A stretch of DNA of 7,188 nt from Bifidobacteriaceae bacterium. GTDB taxonomy: Bacteria > Actinomycetota > Actinomycetes > Actinomycetales > WQXJ01. The translations under genes were made by a program, and so were the position numbers. How positions within the stretch are numbered: position 1 is the stretch's first letter; the number at the start of each line of letters is the position of its first letter. Under the pieces are notes generated by a model, which was not told the origin of the DNA, ran no database searches, and saw nothing but the letters and a program-made list of their open reading frames with translations. The stretch spans positions 1 to 7,188 of the forward strand of contig JAIRXV010000115.1 of NCBI GenBank assembly GCA_031268115.1. Reading direction: 5' to 3'. Shown here one piece after another: positions 1-6,441 of the stretch.

Positions 1-3000
1 CTACCGGTACTGCCCCCGGTCACGGTCCATGTGATGGTTTCGGTTGCGCTGGTCGGGTCATAGGTGCCTGGGAGCAGAGTGATCGACTCACCCACAATCG
101 GTTGGGTGGTGCTCAACACCGCCGCGGAAACCACATGCACTTTCGGTAGGACCACCGGATCGGTCAGGTAACTGCGGGTCCAGGACGTATAGCCATCCAG
201 GGAAGCTGTCACTGTCAGCCCAACTCTGTACCCCTCATCGTCTGGCGAAGTAGTCAAGGTCAGGGCATTGTTGGTGACTTTCCCGGGGCTAGGAGCAGAG
301 CCGTCAACCTCCCAGTCATAGTCCACGTTTACGCTGGACGGATCGAAATCACCAGGGATTACATTCAACGGGACACCTGCCACCGGTTTCAGGGTGGAAA
401 GCTCCGGATCGCGGAGGGAGACGATGGGGTCCTCGCCGGCCGCGCGGACCAGTTCGAGAATCGCAGACGATGGCGTCGAGGCTATGTCCCCGCGCACCAC
501 CGTAACCTCAACGTCATAGCTTCCACTTGGCAGACCCTTCAAGGTCGCTTCCTGTTGTGGGGTTAGGTCCGCAAGCGGGTTCACAGCCACCGTTGTGCCC
601 GAGGCGGCGACTACGCCCGAATTCTTGAGCACCGACACCAACGATGTGCCTATCTGCAATGCGCCCAACCCGGAGCCGGGCACCGAACCAGTTACCTGCG
701 AGACAATCCGAAGCGACAGGCTGTCAGTGTCCAGAATCGACTCGGCCGTGCCGTTCAAGAGCCAGGACGCGTCTATAGTCAGCCCACTCAGGCCAGCATA
801 GGAATCCGAATCCACGTCTACCACGTAAGGGCTACCGGAGGAGGTAACGCCGGCCGCCCCCGACAGGGTGGCAGTCTGCCCGAGAAGCATTTCAGCGGGC
901 CGGGTCACCCACACGTCATACCAAGCCTCACCCGATACCGGCGATCCACCAAGAGTCCTGGTGAGCGTGACAACAACGTGATACACGCCCGGCTCAAGGC
1001 CTCGAACCGTGTCCAACTGCGAATCGAGCAGCCCTTTGCCGATGGCAAAGATGCCCTGGCTTGAATCCCACACACTAATCGCACTGAGCTGGGCGAGGGT
1101 CAACGGGTCCGTGACGAGCCCGCCGGTCGTGTAATCGGCGCCACCAATGATGTCCCCCGCCGCATCCACCATCTTGAACGAAATGGTGTCTGTTGTAGTA
1201 AGGCCACTAGTGGGTACGTTGACACCGTCGATTGTCCACGTTGGAGCAACAACCGTTAGGGCATCGTCGGTGATCGCGCGGAGCGCCGCATTGTTCGCGG
1301 GAGCCGGATCGGGGATGGCCGCGGTGTAGGTGGATGGCGTGCCAGTCCCGGAAATGCTGTGGTCGCGAATAGGATCGGTGATGAATGTCGCGCTATAGTT
1401 GCGGTAGGCTTCGTTTGCGAGTGCCACGGAGAAGCCCAACACAAGCTGGGCTCCCACCGTGCTCTTGCTGTTCACTGTATCTGCAACGGAATAGGTACAA
1501 CCGGTGCCACCGGACTCGGTGCTGTTGTCCGGCCACAGATAAGTCCAAGTACAGGACGGTGTGGGGGTAAGGGTGGATCCGTTATCCCCCGAGGTGGGCC
1601 AACTGCCTTGATTGAAGGCCACGTCCTGCCCCACAACTGGGCTTGTGGTGATCAAGTAGGGCGCTAAGGCCGGTACGGGCATCAGCTGATCGCCAACGAT
1701 GCCGCCCCCTATTGTTCCCGTCCACGACTTGTAATACTGTGCGGTCCCTCCGCTGGTGGGGGCCACGGTCACGGTCGCAGTGAGCGCTAGACCCACGTCC
1801 GCCGCGACAGGGGTGTATGAAGCGCTGGTCCCCTTGGACGCACCGCCAACAAACCACTCCACGGTCGGGGCATTGACCGCAGAGGCCAAGTCACCCCAAT
1901 CGCCGGCGTTGACCGTGACAGGGAAACCACGGCGCAGCTGCGTGTAGCTCAAGCTGGGCGGGACAACGGGGGCCAACTGGCGCTGAATTACCGGGTCTTG
2001 GATGGGGAAAATGAAAGACACGTTGTGTGGGCCTTGTGCGAGATCGGTGAGACCGGTCAGGCCGGTAATCACCGAAGGTCCGATGGCGTCCAACAAGTTT
2101 GCGAGCAATTCAGCCACGTCCGGGCCCTGGGAAGCGATCCAGGTTTCGATATCGGTCTGGTCGGGTAGAATACCCGAAACTGCCGTCAAGACGGTATCGA
2201 CCATATCGTCCACCGCATCGGCCACCCCCGCCAGTGCTCCAGCGATCACCTTATCGATGACGTCATCGATTGCACCGTTCAGGAAAGTAGCCAACTGTCC
2301 GGCGAAAGTGTTGATGTCAAGGCCCATAAGGAGCGCCTCAATGTCGTCAGCAAGGTCACTTATCGCGTCTTGAGGGGTCTTGCCTGGGTAGACGAGGTCG
2401 TATAACGCAAGGGTGGTGGGGCCGGGTAGTGTGATGCTTCCGGCCGCCTGCAACGCCCCCACGATCGCGGTTGCGGCCAGCTCCGACGCATCGGGGATGG
2501 CGCCGTTGATGAGGTTCGCGAGATCGGTGGCTTGGATGCTGGCAAGTTCGCTCCCCACCCCTTCAAGTACCGTCTGGATGGCCTGCGACAGGACGGCCGC
2601 GACCGCCGTCTTGATTTGAGTCTTGACGCCGGTATCGGCGAGCGCGTCCTGGATCTGCTCGATCAACGGGTAGATCAGTGCGGCCGCCTCGTCCGCGTTA
2701 TCGGTCACCCATTGCTCGATGGCGGCCACCACATCCGCCCGGCTGATGCCCGTGAGATCGTACAAACTGCTCTTGCCGGTCAGCCAACCGTCGAGGCCGG
2801 GGAACTCAACCGTCCCCGAGACCTTAGCCGTGAGGTATTTCCCGACATCGGCCGCCGTTGGCGTTATGGAGTTTCCGGCAGAAGAGGTGCCAACGGTCTG
2901 ACCGGGGGTGTCGGCCACCACCCATTCGGTGGCCTCCAAGTCGATGTCGGCCTGGACACCGGCTCCCAAATCGATGGTCTCATCCCAGTCGGCTGTCACC

Positions 3001-3188
3001 GGCACGCCGACTTCGGGGGCTGTGGTCAACAGATGCAACCCGCCTGTGACGAGGTTGACTAGGACGTCTGGTGTAATCAGGTCGATGCTGGCCAAAGGGA
3101 CGGCGGCCGCGCCGCCGCCAAAGGCCAAGGTCACCGATACCGCCGCTGCCGATGCGGCGCCGATTAGACTGCGGAAACGGTTACTCAT
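1..3188 (-). CDS. Large secreted multi-domain Ig-like surface protein, 3' end beyond window
   Basis: One frame stays open for 1062 codons from ATG 3188 to the left edge; I checked every in-frame triplet and found no stop. Residues 1-29 form a signal peptide: MSNRFR, a hydrophobic Ala/Val/Leu stretch, then a likely cut at GAAA/VP. There is no lipobox Cys, so it is not a lipoprotein. An Ig-like module at about 55-128 carries the familiar signature G-x-P-V, D-W, E-W and T-P-T-A-A-D-V-G-K-Y-L-T. Residues about 149-380 are Ala/Leu/Ile/Asp-rich and look helical. Further Ig-like modules follow at about 410-490 (GDW, VEW, SYTPVAADVG) and 504-600, the latter with the only two cysteines (546 and 564), a possible disulfide. 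Two related modules of about 125 residues span roughly 640-890, and more Ig-like sequence runs to the edge. This module type is common in actinobacterial exported and wall-anchored proteins. Any LPXTG sorting signal would lie outside the window. A role in adhesion or the cell envelope is inference; the ligand is unknown. The gene is visibly less GC-rich than its neighbours. Confidence 0.88.
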   Translation of the reverse strand, partial: MSNRFRSLIGAASAAAVSVTLAFGGGAAAVPLASIDLITPDVLVNLVTGGLHLLTTAPEVGVPVTADWDETIDLGAGVQADIDLEATEWVVADTPGQTVGTSSAGNSITPTAADVGKYLTAKVSGTVEFPGLDGWLTGKSSLYDLTGISRADVVAAIEQWVTDNADEAAALIYPLIEQIQDALADTGVKTQIKTAVAAVLSQAIQTVLEGVGSELASIQATDLANLINGAIPDASELAATAIVGALQAAGSITLPGPTTLALYDLVYPGKTPQDAISDLADDIEALLMGLDINTFAGQLATFLNGAIDDVIDKVIAGALAGVADAVDDMVDTVLTAVSGILPDQTDIETWIASQGPDVAELLANLLDAIGPSVITGLTGLTDLAQGPHNVSFIFPIQDPVIQRQLAPVVPPSLSYTQLRRGFPVTVNAGDWGDLASAVNAPTVEWFVGGASKGTSASYTPVAADVGLALTATVTVAPTSGGTAQYYKSWTGTIGGGIVGDQLMPVPALAPYLITTSPVVGQDVAFNQGSWPTSGDNGSTLTPTPSCTWTYLWPDNSTESGGTGCTYSVADTVNSKSTVGAQLVLGFSVALANEAYRNYSATFITDPIRDHSISGTGTPSTYTAAIPDPAPANNAALRAITDDALTVVAPTWTIDGVNVPTSGLTTTDTISFKMVDAAGDIIGGADYTTGGLVTDPLTLAQLSAISVWDSSQGIFAIGKGLLDSQLDTVRGLEPGVYHVVVTLTRTLGGSPVSGEAWYDVWVTRPAEMLLGQTATLSGAAGVTSSGSPYVVDVDSDSYAGLSGLTIDASWLLNGTAESILDTDSLSLRIVSQVTGSVPGSGLGALQIGTSLVSVLKNSGVVAASGTTVAVNPLADLTPQQEATLKGLPSGSYDVEVTVVRGDIASTPSSAILELVRAAGEDPIVSLRDPELSTLKPVAGVPLNVIPGDFDPSSVNVDYDWEVDGSAPSPGKVTNNALTLTTSPDDEGYRVGLTVTASLDGYTSWTRSYLTDPVVLPKVHVVSAAVLSTTQPIVGESITLLPGTYDPTSATETITWTVTGGSTG

Positions 3189-3199
3189 AGTACGTGCTA

Positions 3200-3205
3200 C
3201 TCCTC
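3200..3205 (-). promoter_or_regulatory. Ribosome binding site of the large surface protein gene
   Basis: On the minus strand this reads GAGGAG, 11 bases before the ATG at 3188. The match to the anti-Shine-Dalgarno sequence is good, though the spacing is slightly long. The signal peptide begins directly at this ATG, which supports the start. Confidence 0.6.
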
Positions 3206-3218
3206 GGGTGAGTGCGTT

Positions 3219-3231
3219 GGCCCAGTGGGCC
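3219..3231. repeat. 13-bp palindrome upstream of the surface protein gene
   Basis: GGCCCA and TGGGCC are perfect inverted 6-mers around a single G. The site lies about 30 bases upstream of the ATG at 3188, in the expected 5' leader or promoter-proximal region. It could be an operator half-site pair or a small hairpin in the mRNA. A 6-bp palindrome in GC-rich DNA can also arise by chance. Confidence 0.3.
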
Positions 3232-3518
3232 CTAACGGAATCGAAACAGAAAACGAGGCGGGAAAAGGTCAGGGGGATGGGACGCTAGCCCCGTGGCTCG
3301 GGTAGGGCGGATATTGTGGCAGGAATACACACGAATGGTTCACACGAGGACCTAGTGCGCCCATCCGAATCGGGACTCGGTGAAGCAATGGCAAAACTGA
3401 TTCCGACGAACTGCCCCATGTTCGTTCCTTTCGGCCGATCCATTGATTACTTCCCTGGTGAGCCTACCGGCGATGCGCGCCGCAGGTGGGTACCGAAGTC
3501 CCATCCGCGTGTCGGAGC
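3232..3518. other. Divergent intergenic DNA with no recognisable gene
   Basis: I see no gene with family resemblance on either strand. Short open frames cross this stretch, but they have biased low-complexity composition (Arg, Pro, Gly, Ala) and no ribosome binding site. The part near 3241-3350 is relatively A-rich and should hold the promoter of the leftward surface protein gene. I found no convincing -35/-10 pair there. Confidence 0.5.
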
Positions 3519-3519
3519 C

Positions 3520-3568
3520 GAGCGCCCCGGGAGCGGCGAGGGCCCGCCGGGAGCGCCCCGGGGAGCGG
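3520..3568. repeat. Pair of 17/18-bp direct repeats, 31 bp apart
   Basis: GAGCGCCCCGGGAGCGG at 3520-3536 recurs at 3551-3568 with one extra G. The start-to-start distance is 31 bp, close to three helical turns, so bound proteins would sit on the same face of the DNA. Each copy has a self-complementary CCCGGG core. The pair lies 95-143 bases upstream of the rightward oxidoreductase operon, where a regulator operator would be plausible. Confidence 0.4.
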
Positions 3569-3600
3569 CCGCGGGCGCCTGCAACGCACGGGGGAGAGGT

Positions 3601-3616
3601 GCCGCTTTCCAGCGGC
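3601..3616. repeat. Inverted repeat, 6-bp perfect stem with TTCC loop
   Basis: GCCGCT (3601-3606) and AGCGGC (3611-3616) are perfectly complementary around a four-base TTCC. No T-run follows on either strand, so it is not a classic intrinsic terminator. It lies just upstream of the predicted promoter of the F420 operon, so an operator is as likely as an RNA hairpin. A separate 10-bp palindrome, CCCGGCCGGG, lies at 3626-3635, over the position expected for a -35 element. Confidence 0.35.
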
Positions 3617-3650
3617 CCAGGACGCCCCGGCCGGGTGTTGAAGCGCGTAC

Positions 3651-3656
3651 TAGAGT
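3651..3656 (+). promoter_or_regulatory. Probable -10 box of a leaderless promoter for the F420 operon
   Basis: TAGAGT fits the actinobacterial -10 consensus TANNNT. Its last base would be -7, which puts +1 exactly on the A of the ATG at 3663. The gene also lacks a Shine-Dalgarno sequence, as leaderless genes do. No TTGACA-like -35 is present at the proper spacing (that stretch reads CGGCCG), which is usual for such promoters. The call rests on pattern and spacing only. Confidence 0.45.
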
Positions 3657-3662
3657 TGCCCA

Positions 3663-4661
3663 ATGCCTCTGACCTTCGGCTATGTCGCCGCGTCTGAGCA
3701 GTTCCATCCGCGCGAACTGGTCGAGTTGGCGGCGCACGCGCAGACACGGGGCTTCAGCGGAGTCATGGTGGCGGACCATTTCCAGCCCTGGCTGCCACGC
3801 CACGGCCACAGCGCATTCGTGTGGGGCCTGCTTTCGGCCCTGGGGGAGCGGACCGCCGGCGATTTGGGACCGGGTGTGAGCGCGCCGACCTTCCGCTACC
3901 ACCCGGCCATTGTGGCCCAGGCCGCGGCCACGCTGGAAGCGATGTATCCGGGGCGTTCCTGGTTGGGTCTGGGCTCCGGCGAGGCCATAAACGAACATGT
4001 GGTGGCCCAGTATTGGCCGGAGGCACCGGAACGGATTGGCCGGCTCTTTGAGGCGGTCGACCTAATCAAACGTCTGTTCGCTGGATCTTTGGCGGGCCGG
4101 GACACCCGGTTCGCGGGCCAATACTTCCGTTTGGAGGCCACCCGTCTTTGGACCATGCCCGATGCCGCGCCACCCGTTTTGGTGGCAGCCTCCGGCCCTG
4201 TCACGGCGAAACGAGCGGGCCGTGTGGCGGACGGTTTGATAACCCAAGACGCCCCGCTGGAACGGATGGCCCACCTGTTGGCGAGGTTCGCCGACGGCGC
4301 CCGCGAGGCCGGCAAAGACCCGGCCCGTATGCCGAAACTGCTGCAAGTGCGCCTTTCGTGGGCGCGGACGGACGAGGAAGCATGGGCGGGTGCCCTTGAG
4401 GAGTGGCCCCTTGGCGCTATTGGCCTAGCTCGGTCCGATCTGAGATCGCCGGTCGACGTGGCCCAACTGGCCGCGTCGGTCCGGCGCGAGGACTTCGGCG
4501 ACCGCATGGTGGTTTCCGCCGATCCCGATGTCCACCGGGCGGCCCTGCAACGGTACGTCGATTTGGGATTCGACCGCATCTATCTGCGCAACGTCGGGCG
4601 CAACCAGCGCGAATGGATCGACGTATGCGGCCGCGAGGTGCTACCGCGGATAGTGCGATGA
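3663..4661 (+). CDS. F420-dependent oxidoreductase, glucose-6-phosphate dehydrogenase (FGD) family, substrate probably different
   Basis: This 332-residue protein belongs to the luciferase-like TIM-barrel superfamily and resembles F420-dependent glucose-6-phosphate dehydrogenase of mycobacteria (about 336 residues) from end to end. Shared blocks are A-S-E-Q-F-x-P-R-E-L-V-E-L-A (10-23), A-D-H-F-Q-P-W (37-43), G-E-R-T (61-64), P-T-F-R-Y-x-P-A (75-82) and G-S-G-E-A-I-N-E (104-111). His39, Trp43 and Glu107 correspond to the residues assigned in FGD to F420 binding and catalysis (His40, Trp44, Glu109; numbering from memory). The sugar-phosphate loop differs: where FGD has T-S-G-K-G, this protein reads T-Q-D-A-P (194-198) with no lysine. 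It therefore probably moves hydride between F420 and another substrate, as other members of the family do. The enzyme should be cytosolic, with no signal peptide. It is first in an operon, overlapping the F420 glutamate ligase by four bases (ATGA). The start is supported by the homology and the leaderless promoter. Confidence 0.88.
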   Translation: MPLTFGYVAASEQFHPRELVELAAHAQTRGFSGVMVADHFQPWLPRHGHSAFVWGLLSALGERTAGDLGPGVSAPTFRYHPAIVAQAAATLEAMYPGRSWLGLGSGEAINEHVVAQYWPEAPERIGRLFEAVDLIKRLFAGSLAGRDTRFAGQYFRLEATRLWTMPDAAPPVLVAASGPVTAKRAGRVADGLITQDAPLERMAHLLARFADGAREAGKDPARMPKLLQVRLSWARTDEEAWAGALEEWPLGAIGLARSDLRSPVDVAQLAASVRREDFGDRMVVSADPDVHRAALQRYVDLGFDRIYLRNVGRNQREWIDVCGREVLPRIVR

Positions 4662-5584
4662 GCGAGCCGGGCGTTCCCCTTGAGGTGGACGATGCCGGCG
4701 CCCGGGCCGGGCAGTCCGCCTCACCTCCGCCGGGCCAAGCCAGCCCACTTCCGCCGGGCCAAGCCGCCTCACCTCCGCCGGGCCAAGCCGCCTCACCTCC
4801 GCTGGGCCAGGCCGGCCCGCCACCGCCCCCGCCTGTCCTAGCGGGACTGGGCGCACCCCCGCCGGGGGGATTGATCGTGGCGCCCATCGGCGGGATCGGT
4901 GAGGTTCGCGCCGGCGACGATGTCGGGCGTTTGTTGGCGTCCGCCATCGGCCAGGGGGTGCGAAACGGCGACATCGTTGTAGTCGCTTCGAAAGTGGTGG
5001 CCAAAGCGGAGGGGCGTACCCGTCCGATCGAGGAGCGGGAGGCCGCCATCGACGGCGAAACGGTGCGTCTCGTGGCCCGCCGGCGCACTCCGGACGGGAA
5101 CCTGCGGATAGTTGAGAACCGGCTCGGTCTGGTCATGGCCGCCGCCGGTGTGGACACATCCAACGTCCCGCCGGGCAGTGTCGTGTTGCTGCCCGTGGAC
5201 CCGGACGCCAGCGCTGCCGCGATCCGGCGGGCAATAGGCGCGGCGTGGGGCGTGAGCGTCGGAGTGATCGTGGCCGACACGTTTGGGCGGCCCTGGCGTG
5301 AGGGCAGCACCGATCAGGCGATCGGGGCTGCTGGGGTGCGAGTGGCGGTCGATCTGCGCGGCACTCCGGACGCGGACGGCCGGGTATTGCGGGGCACCGT
5401 CATCGCCGTGGCCGACGAACTGGCCGCCGCCTCAGAGTTGGTCCGCGGCAAGGCGGCCGGGATCGCGGCAGCCCTCATCCGAGGCGCCGAACGTTGGGTT
5501 GTCCCCACCGACGGCCCCGGCGCCCGGGCCCTCGTGCGTCCAGGCGAGCAGGACCTCTTCCCGTGCGGCCGCATCGACCCCTAG
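4658..5584 (+). CDS. cofE: Coenzyme F420:L-glutamate ligase, stand-alone CofE with proline-rich N-terminal tail
   Basis: The 308-residue product adds L-glutamate to F420-0 using GTP, building the gamma-linked tail of coenzyme F420. The CofE domain fills about residues 70-308. Its blocks match the N-terminal half of mycobacterial FbiB: G-D-I-V-V-V-A-S-K-V-V-A-K-A-E-G-R (104-120), N-R-L-G-L-V-M-A-A-A-G-V-D (154-166), L-P-V-D-P-D-A-S-A, and A-D-T-F-G-R-P-W-R-E-G-S-T-D (206-219), which carries acidic residues likely to bind metal and nucleotide. The protein ends just after R-P-G-E-Q-D-L-F, so the nitroreductase-like C-terminal domain of FbiB (dehydro-F420-0 reductase) is absent. Residues 1-69 are an unusual acidic then Pro/Gly/Gln/Ala-rich tail with four 8-residue repeats. 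The ATG at 4658 overlaps the upstream stop (ATGA), implying translational coupling; a longer frame from 4403 would lie wholly inside the oxidoreductase gene. If the tail were not translated, an internal TTG near 4871 is a less likely start. Confidence 0.9.
   Translation: MSEPGVPLEVDDAGARAGQSASPPPGQASPLPPGQAASPPPGQAASPPLGQAGPPPPPPVLAGLGAPPPGGLIVAPIGGIGEVRAGDDVGRLLASAIGQGVRNGDIVVVASKVVAKAEGRTRPIEEREAAIDGETVRLVARRRTPDGNLRIVENRLGLVMAAAGVDTSNVPPGSVVLLPVDPDASAAAIRRAIGAAWGVSVGVIVADTFGRPWREGSTDQAIGAAGVRVAVDLRGTPDADGRVLRGTVIAVADELAAASELVRGKAAGIAAALIRGAERWVVPTDGPGARALVRPGEQDLFPCGRIDP
4721..4816 (+). repeat. 24-bp tandem repeat, four copies, inside cofE
   Basis: Copies lie at 4721-4744, 4745-4768, 4769-4792 and 4793-4816. 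They share the core CTCCGCCGGGCCAAGCC with a few substitutions, and encode the 8-residue unit S-P-P-P-G-Q-A-A (residues 22-53 of the ligase). The unit is a multiple of three, so gain or loss of copies keeps the frame. Copy 3 is closest to consensus and copy 4 has drifted most. A proline run (PPPPPP) follows directly. Confidence 0.88.
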
Positions 5585-6441
5585 GTGCCCCCCGCCGGCC
5601 CCGAGCCTTGCGCCGCCGTGCCCCCCGCCACGCGCTCGATTTCCGCGACACACCTAGCCAGCGCATCGGGCAAGGTGGTGGCGTAGTCTTCGGTTCCCTC
5701 ACCGATCAGGTAGTCGATGGACAGCGCGACAAGCGGCTCGCCTGAGGCCCCCCGCACAACCCGGGCCACCGTGCCGACCCCTGGGGTGTAGTGGCCGTCG
5801 GATAGGCCATAGCCGCGTTCGCGGATCACGGCCAGCCTGGCCATGAGCCGGTCGATTGGGTCGAGGCTCGAACCGGTGTGGGTTGCCCGCCGCGCCAGCA
5901 CCAGACGTTCAACCTCTAAGGGGTCCAGGTGAGACAGGAACGTAAGGCCGGTCGTGGTGCGTTCGGCCATGAGCCGCGCACCCGGATCGATGGTGATGTT
6001 CATAGGCCCAGGTCCGATGACGGTGTGCAGCAGCACCATGTCGCCGCCATCGAGCCGGGCCACAAACCCAGTGGTGTAGGCCCGCTCGGCTACCACCCCC
6101 CGAAGCTCGCGCAGGACGAGATCTTGGAGGGGTTGGCCCCCTAAGAACCGCTGCCCCAGTTCCCAGATCCGCAGACCCACCCGGTAGCGCCGCGTCACCG
6201 GATCTTGCTCCAGGAAACGGCGGTGGACGAGCGTGACCAAGATGCGATGGATCACGCTTTTGTCGAGATCCAATTGGCGTGACAGCTCCAGGACCCCAAG
6301 CTCGCCTTCGGTGCCGAGGAACTGTTCGAGCACCCGCAGCGCCCGATCCACAGTGGTGTTGCGAGCGCCGGAGGATTCCGGTTCGGCCGGGGGAGCGGGA
6401 GTGGGGGCTTGCGGCATCGATGGGTTCCCTTTTCGTGTCAT
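5581..6441 (-). CDS. IclR-family transcriptional regulator
   Basis: The 286-residue protein has the classic two-domain IclR layout. A winged helix-turn-helix lies at about 28-90 (T-V-D-R-A-L-R-V-L-E, then L-S-R-Q-L-D-L-D-K-S, recognition helix S-V-I-H-R-I-L-V-T-L, wing R-R-Y-R-V-G). An effector-binding domain follows at about 95-275 and includes R-E-R-G-Y-G-L-S-D-G-H and G-V-G-T-V-A-R-V-V. IclR proteins bind small metabolites and repress or activate nearby catabolic genes. Here the usual acidic residues after G-Y are replaced by D-G-H-Y-T, which may reflect another ligand. ATG 6441 is preferred because it forms an ATGA overlap with the upstream oxidoreductase stop. ATG 6417 is a real alternative, since AAGGGA lies 8 bases before it. 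A frame from 6594 is rejected because it would overlap the upstream gene by over 150 bases. The stop shares CTAG with the convergent cofE stop. Likely targets are its own operon and perhaps the F420 operon at 3663 (inference). Confidence 0.9.
   Translation of the reverse strand: MTRKGNPSMPQAPTPAPPAEPESSGARNTTVDRALRVLEQFLGTEGELGVLELSRQLDLDKSVIHRILVTLVHRRFLEQDPVTRRYRVGLRIWELGQRFLGGQPLQDLVLRELRGVVAERAYTTGFVARLDGGDMVLLHTVIGPGPMNITIDPGARLMAERTTTGLTFLSHLDPLEVERLVLARRATHTGSSLDPIDRLMARLAVIRERGYGLSDGHYTPGVGTVARVVRGASGEPLVALSIDYLIGEGTEDYATTLPDALARCVAEIERVAGGTAAQGSGPAGGT
6426..6431 (-). promoter_or_regulatory. Possible ribosome binding site for a shorter IclR start at 6417
   Basis: The minus strand reads AAGGGA, 8 bases before ATG 6417. 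The ATG at 6441 has no such element and would depend on coupling to the upstream stop. The two starts differ by eight residues ahead of the DNA-binding domain, so function is unaffected either way. Confidence 0.35.

Noticed and set aside
2532..3062. Open frame of 176 residues on the plus strand
   Set aside because: It lies in the codon-aligned antisense register of the surface protein gene and shows no family resemblance, so it is a shadow of that gene.
3240..3340. Sigma-70-type promoter for the surface protein gene
   Set aside because: Weak -10-like sequences (TAGCGT, CAATAT on the minus strand) occur, but none has a -35 match at proper spacing.
3601..3616. Intrinsic terminator
   Set aside because: The hairpin has no T-run on either strand and lies between two divergent genes, where no terminator is expected.
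3447..3998. Open frame of 183 residues on the minus strand, crossing the intergenic region
   Set aside because: Over half lies antisense to the oxidoreductase. The rest is low-complexity Arg/Gly/Pro/Ala from GC-rich repeats, with no ribosome binding site.
3896..4579. Open frame of 227 residues on the minus strand
   Set aside because: It is antisense to the clearly conserved FGD-family gene and lacks any recognisable motif.
4403..4657. Longer N-terminus for cofE
   Set aside because: These 85 codons lie wholly within the oxidoreductase gene in another frame and are Arg/Pro-rich. The ATGA overlap at 4658 is the natural start.
4721..4816. Possible CRISPR array
   Set aside because: The 24-bp units are directly abutted with no spacers and translate in frame to an 8-residue protein repeat.
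4417..5310. Open frame of 297 residues on the minus strand
   Set aside because: It is antisense to cofE and the end of the oxidoreductase gene. Composition is Arg/Pro/Ser/Ala-rich and no domain is visible; long antisense frames are expected in high-GC DNA.
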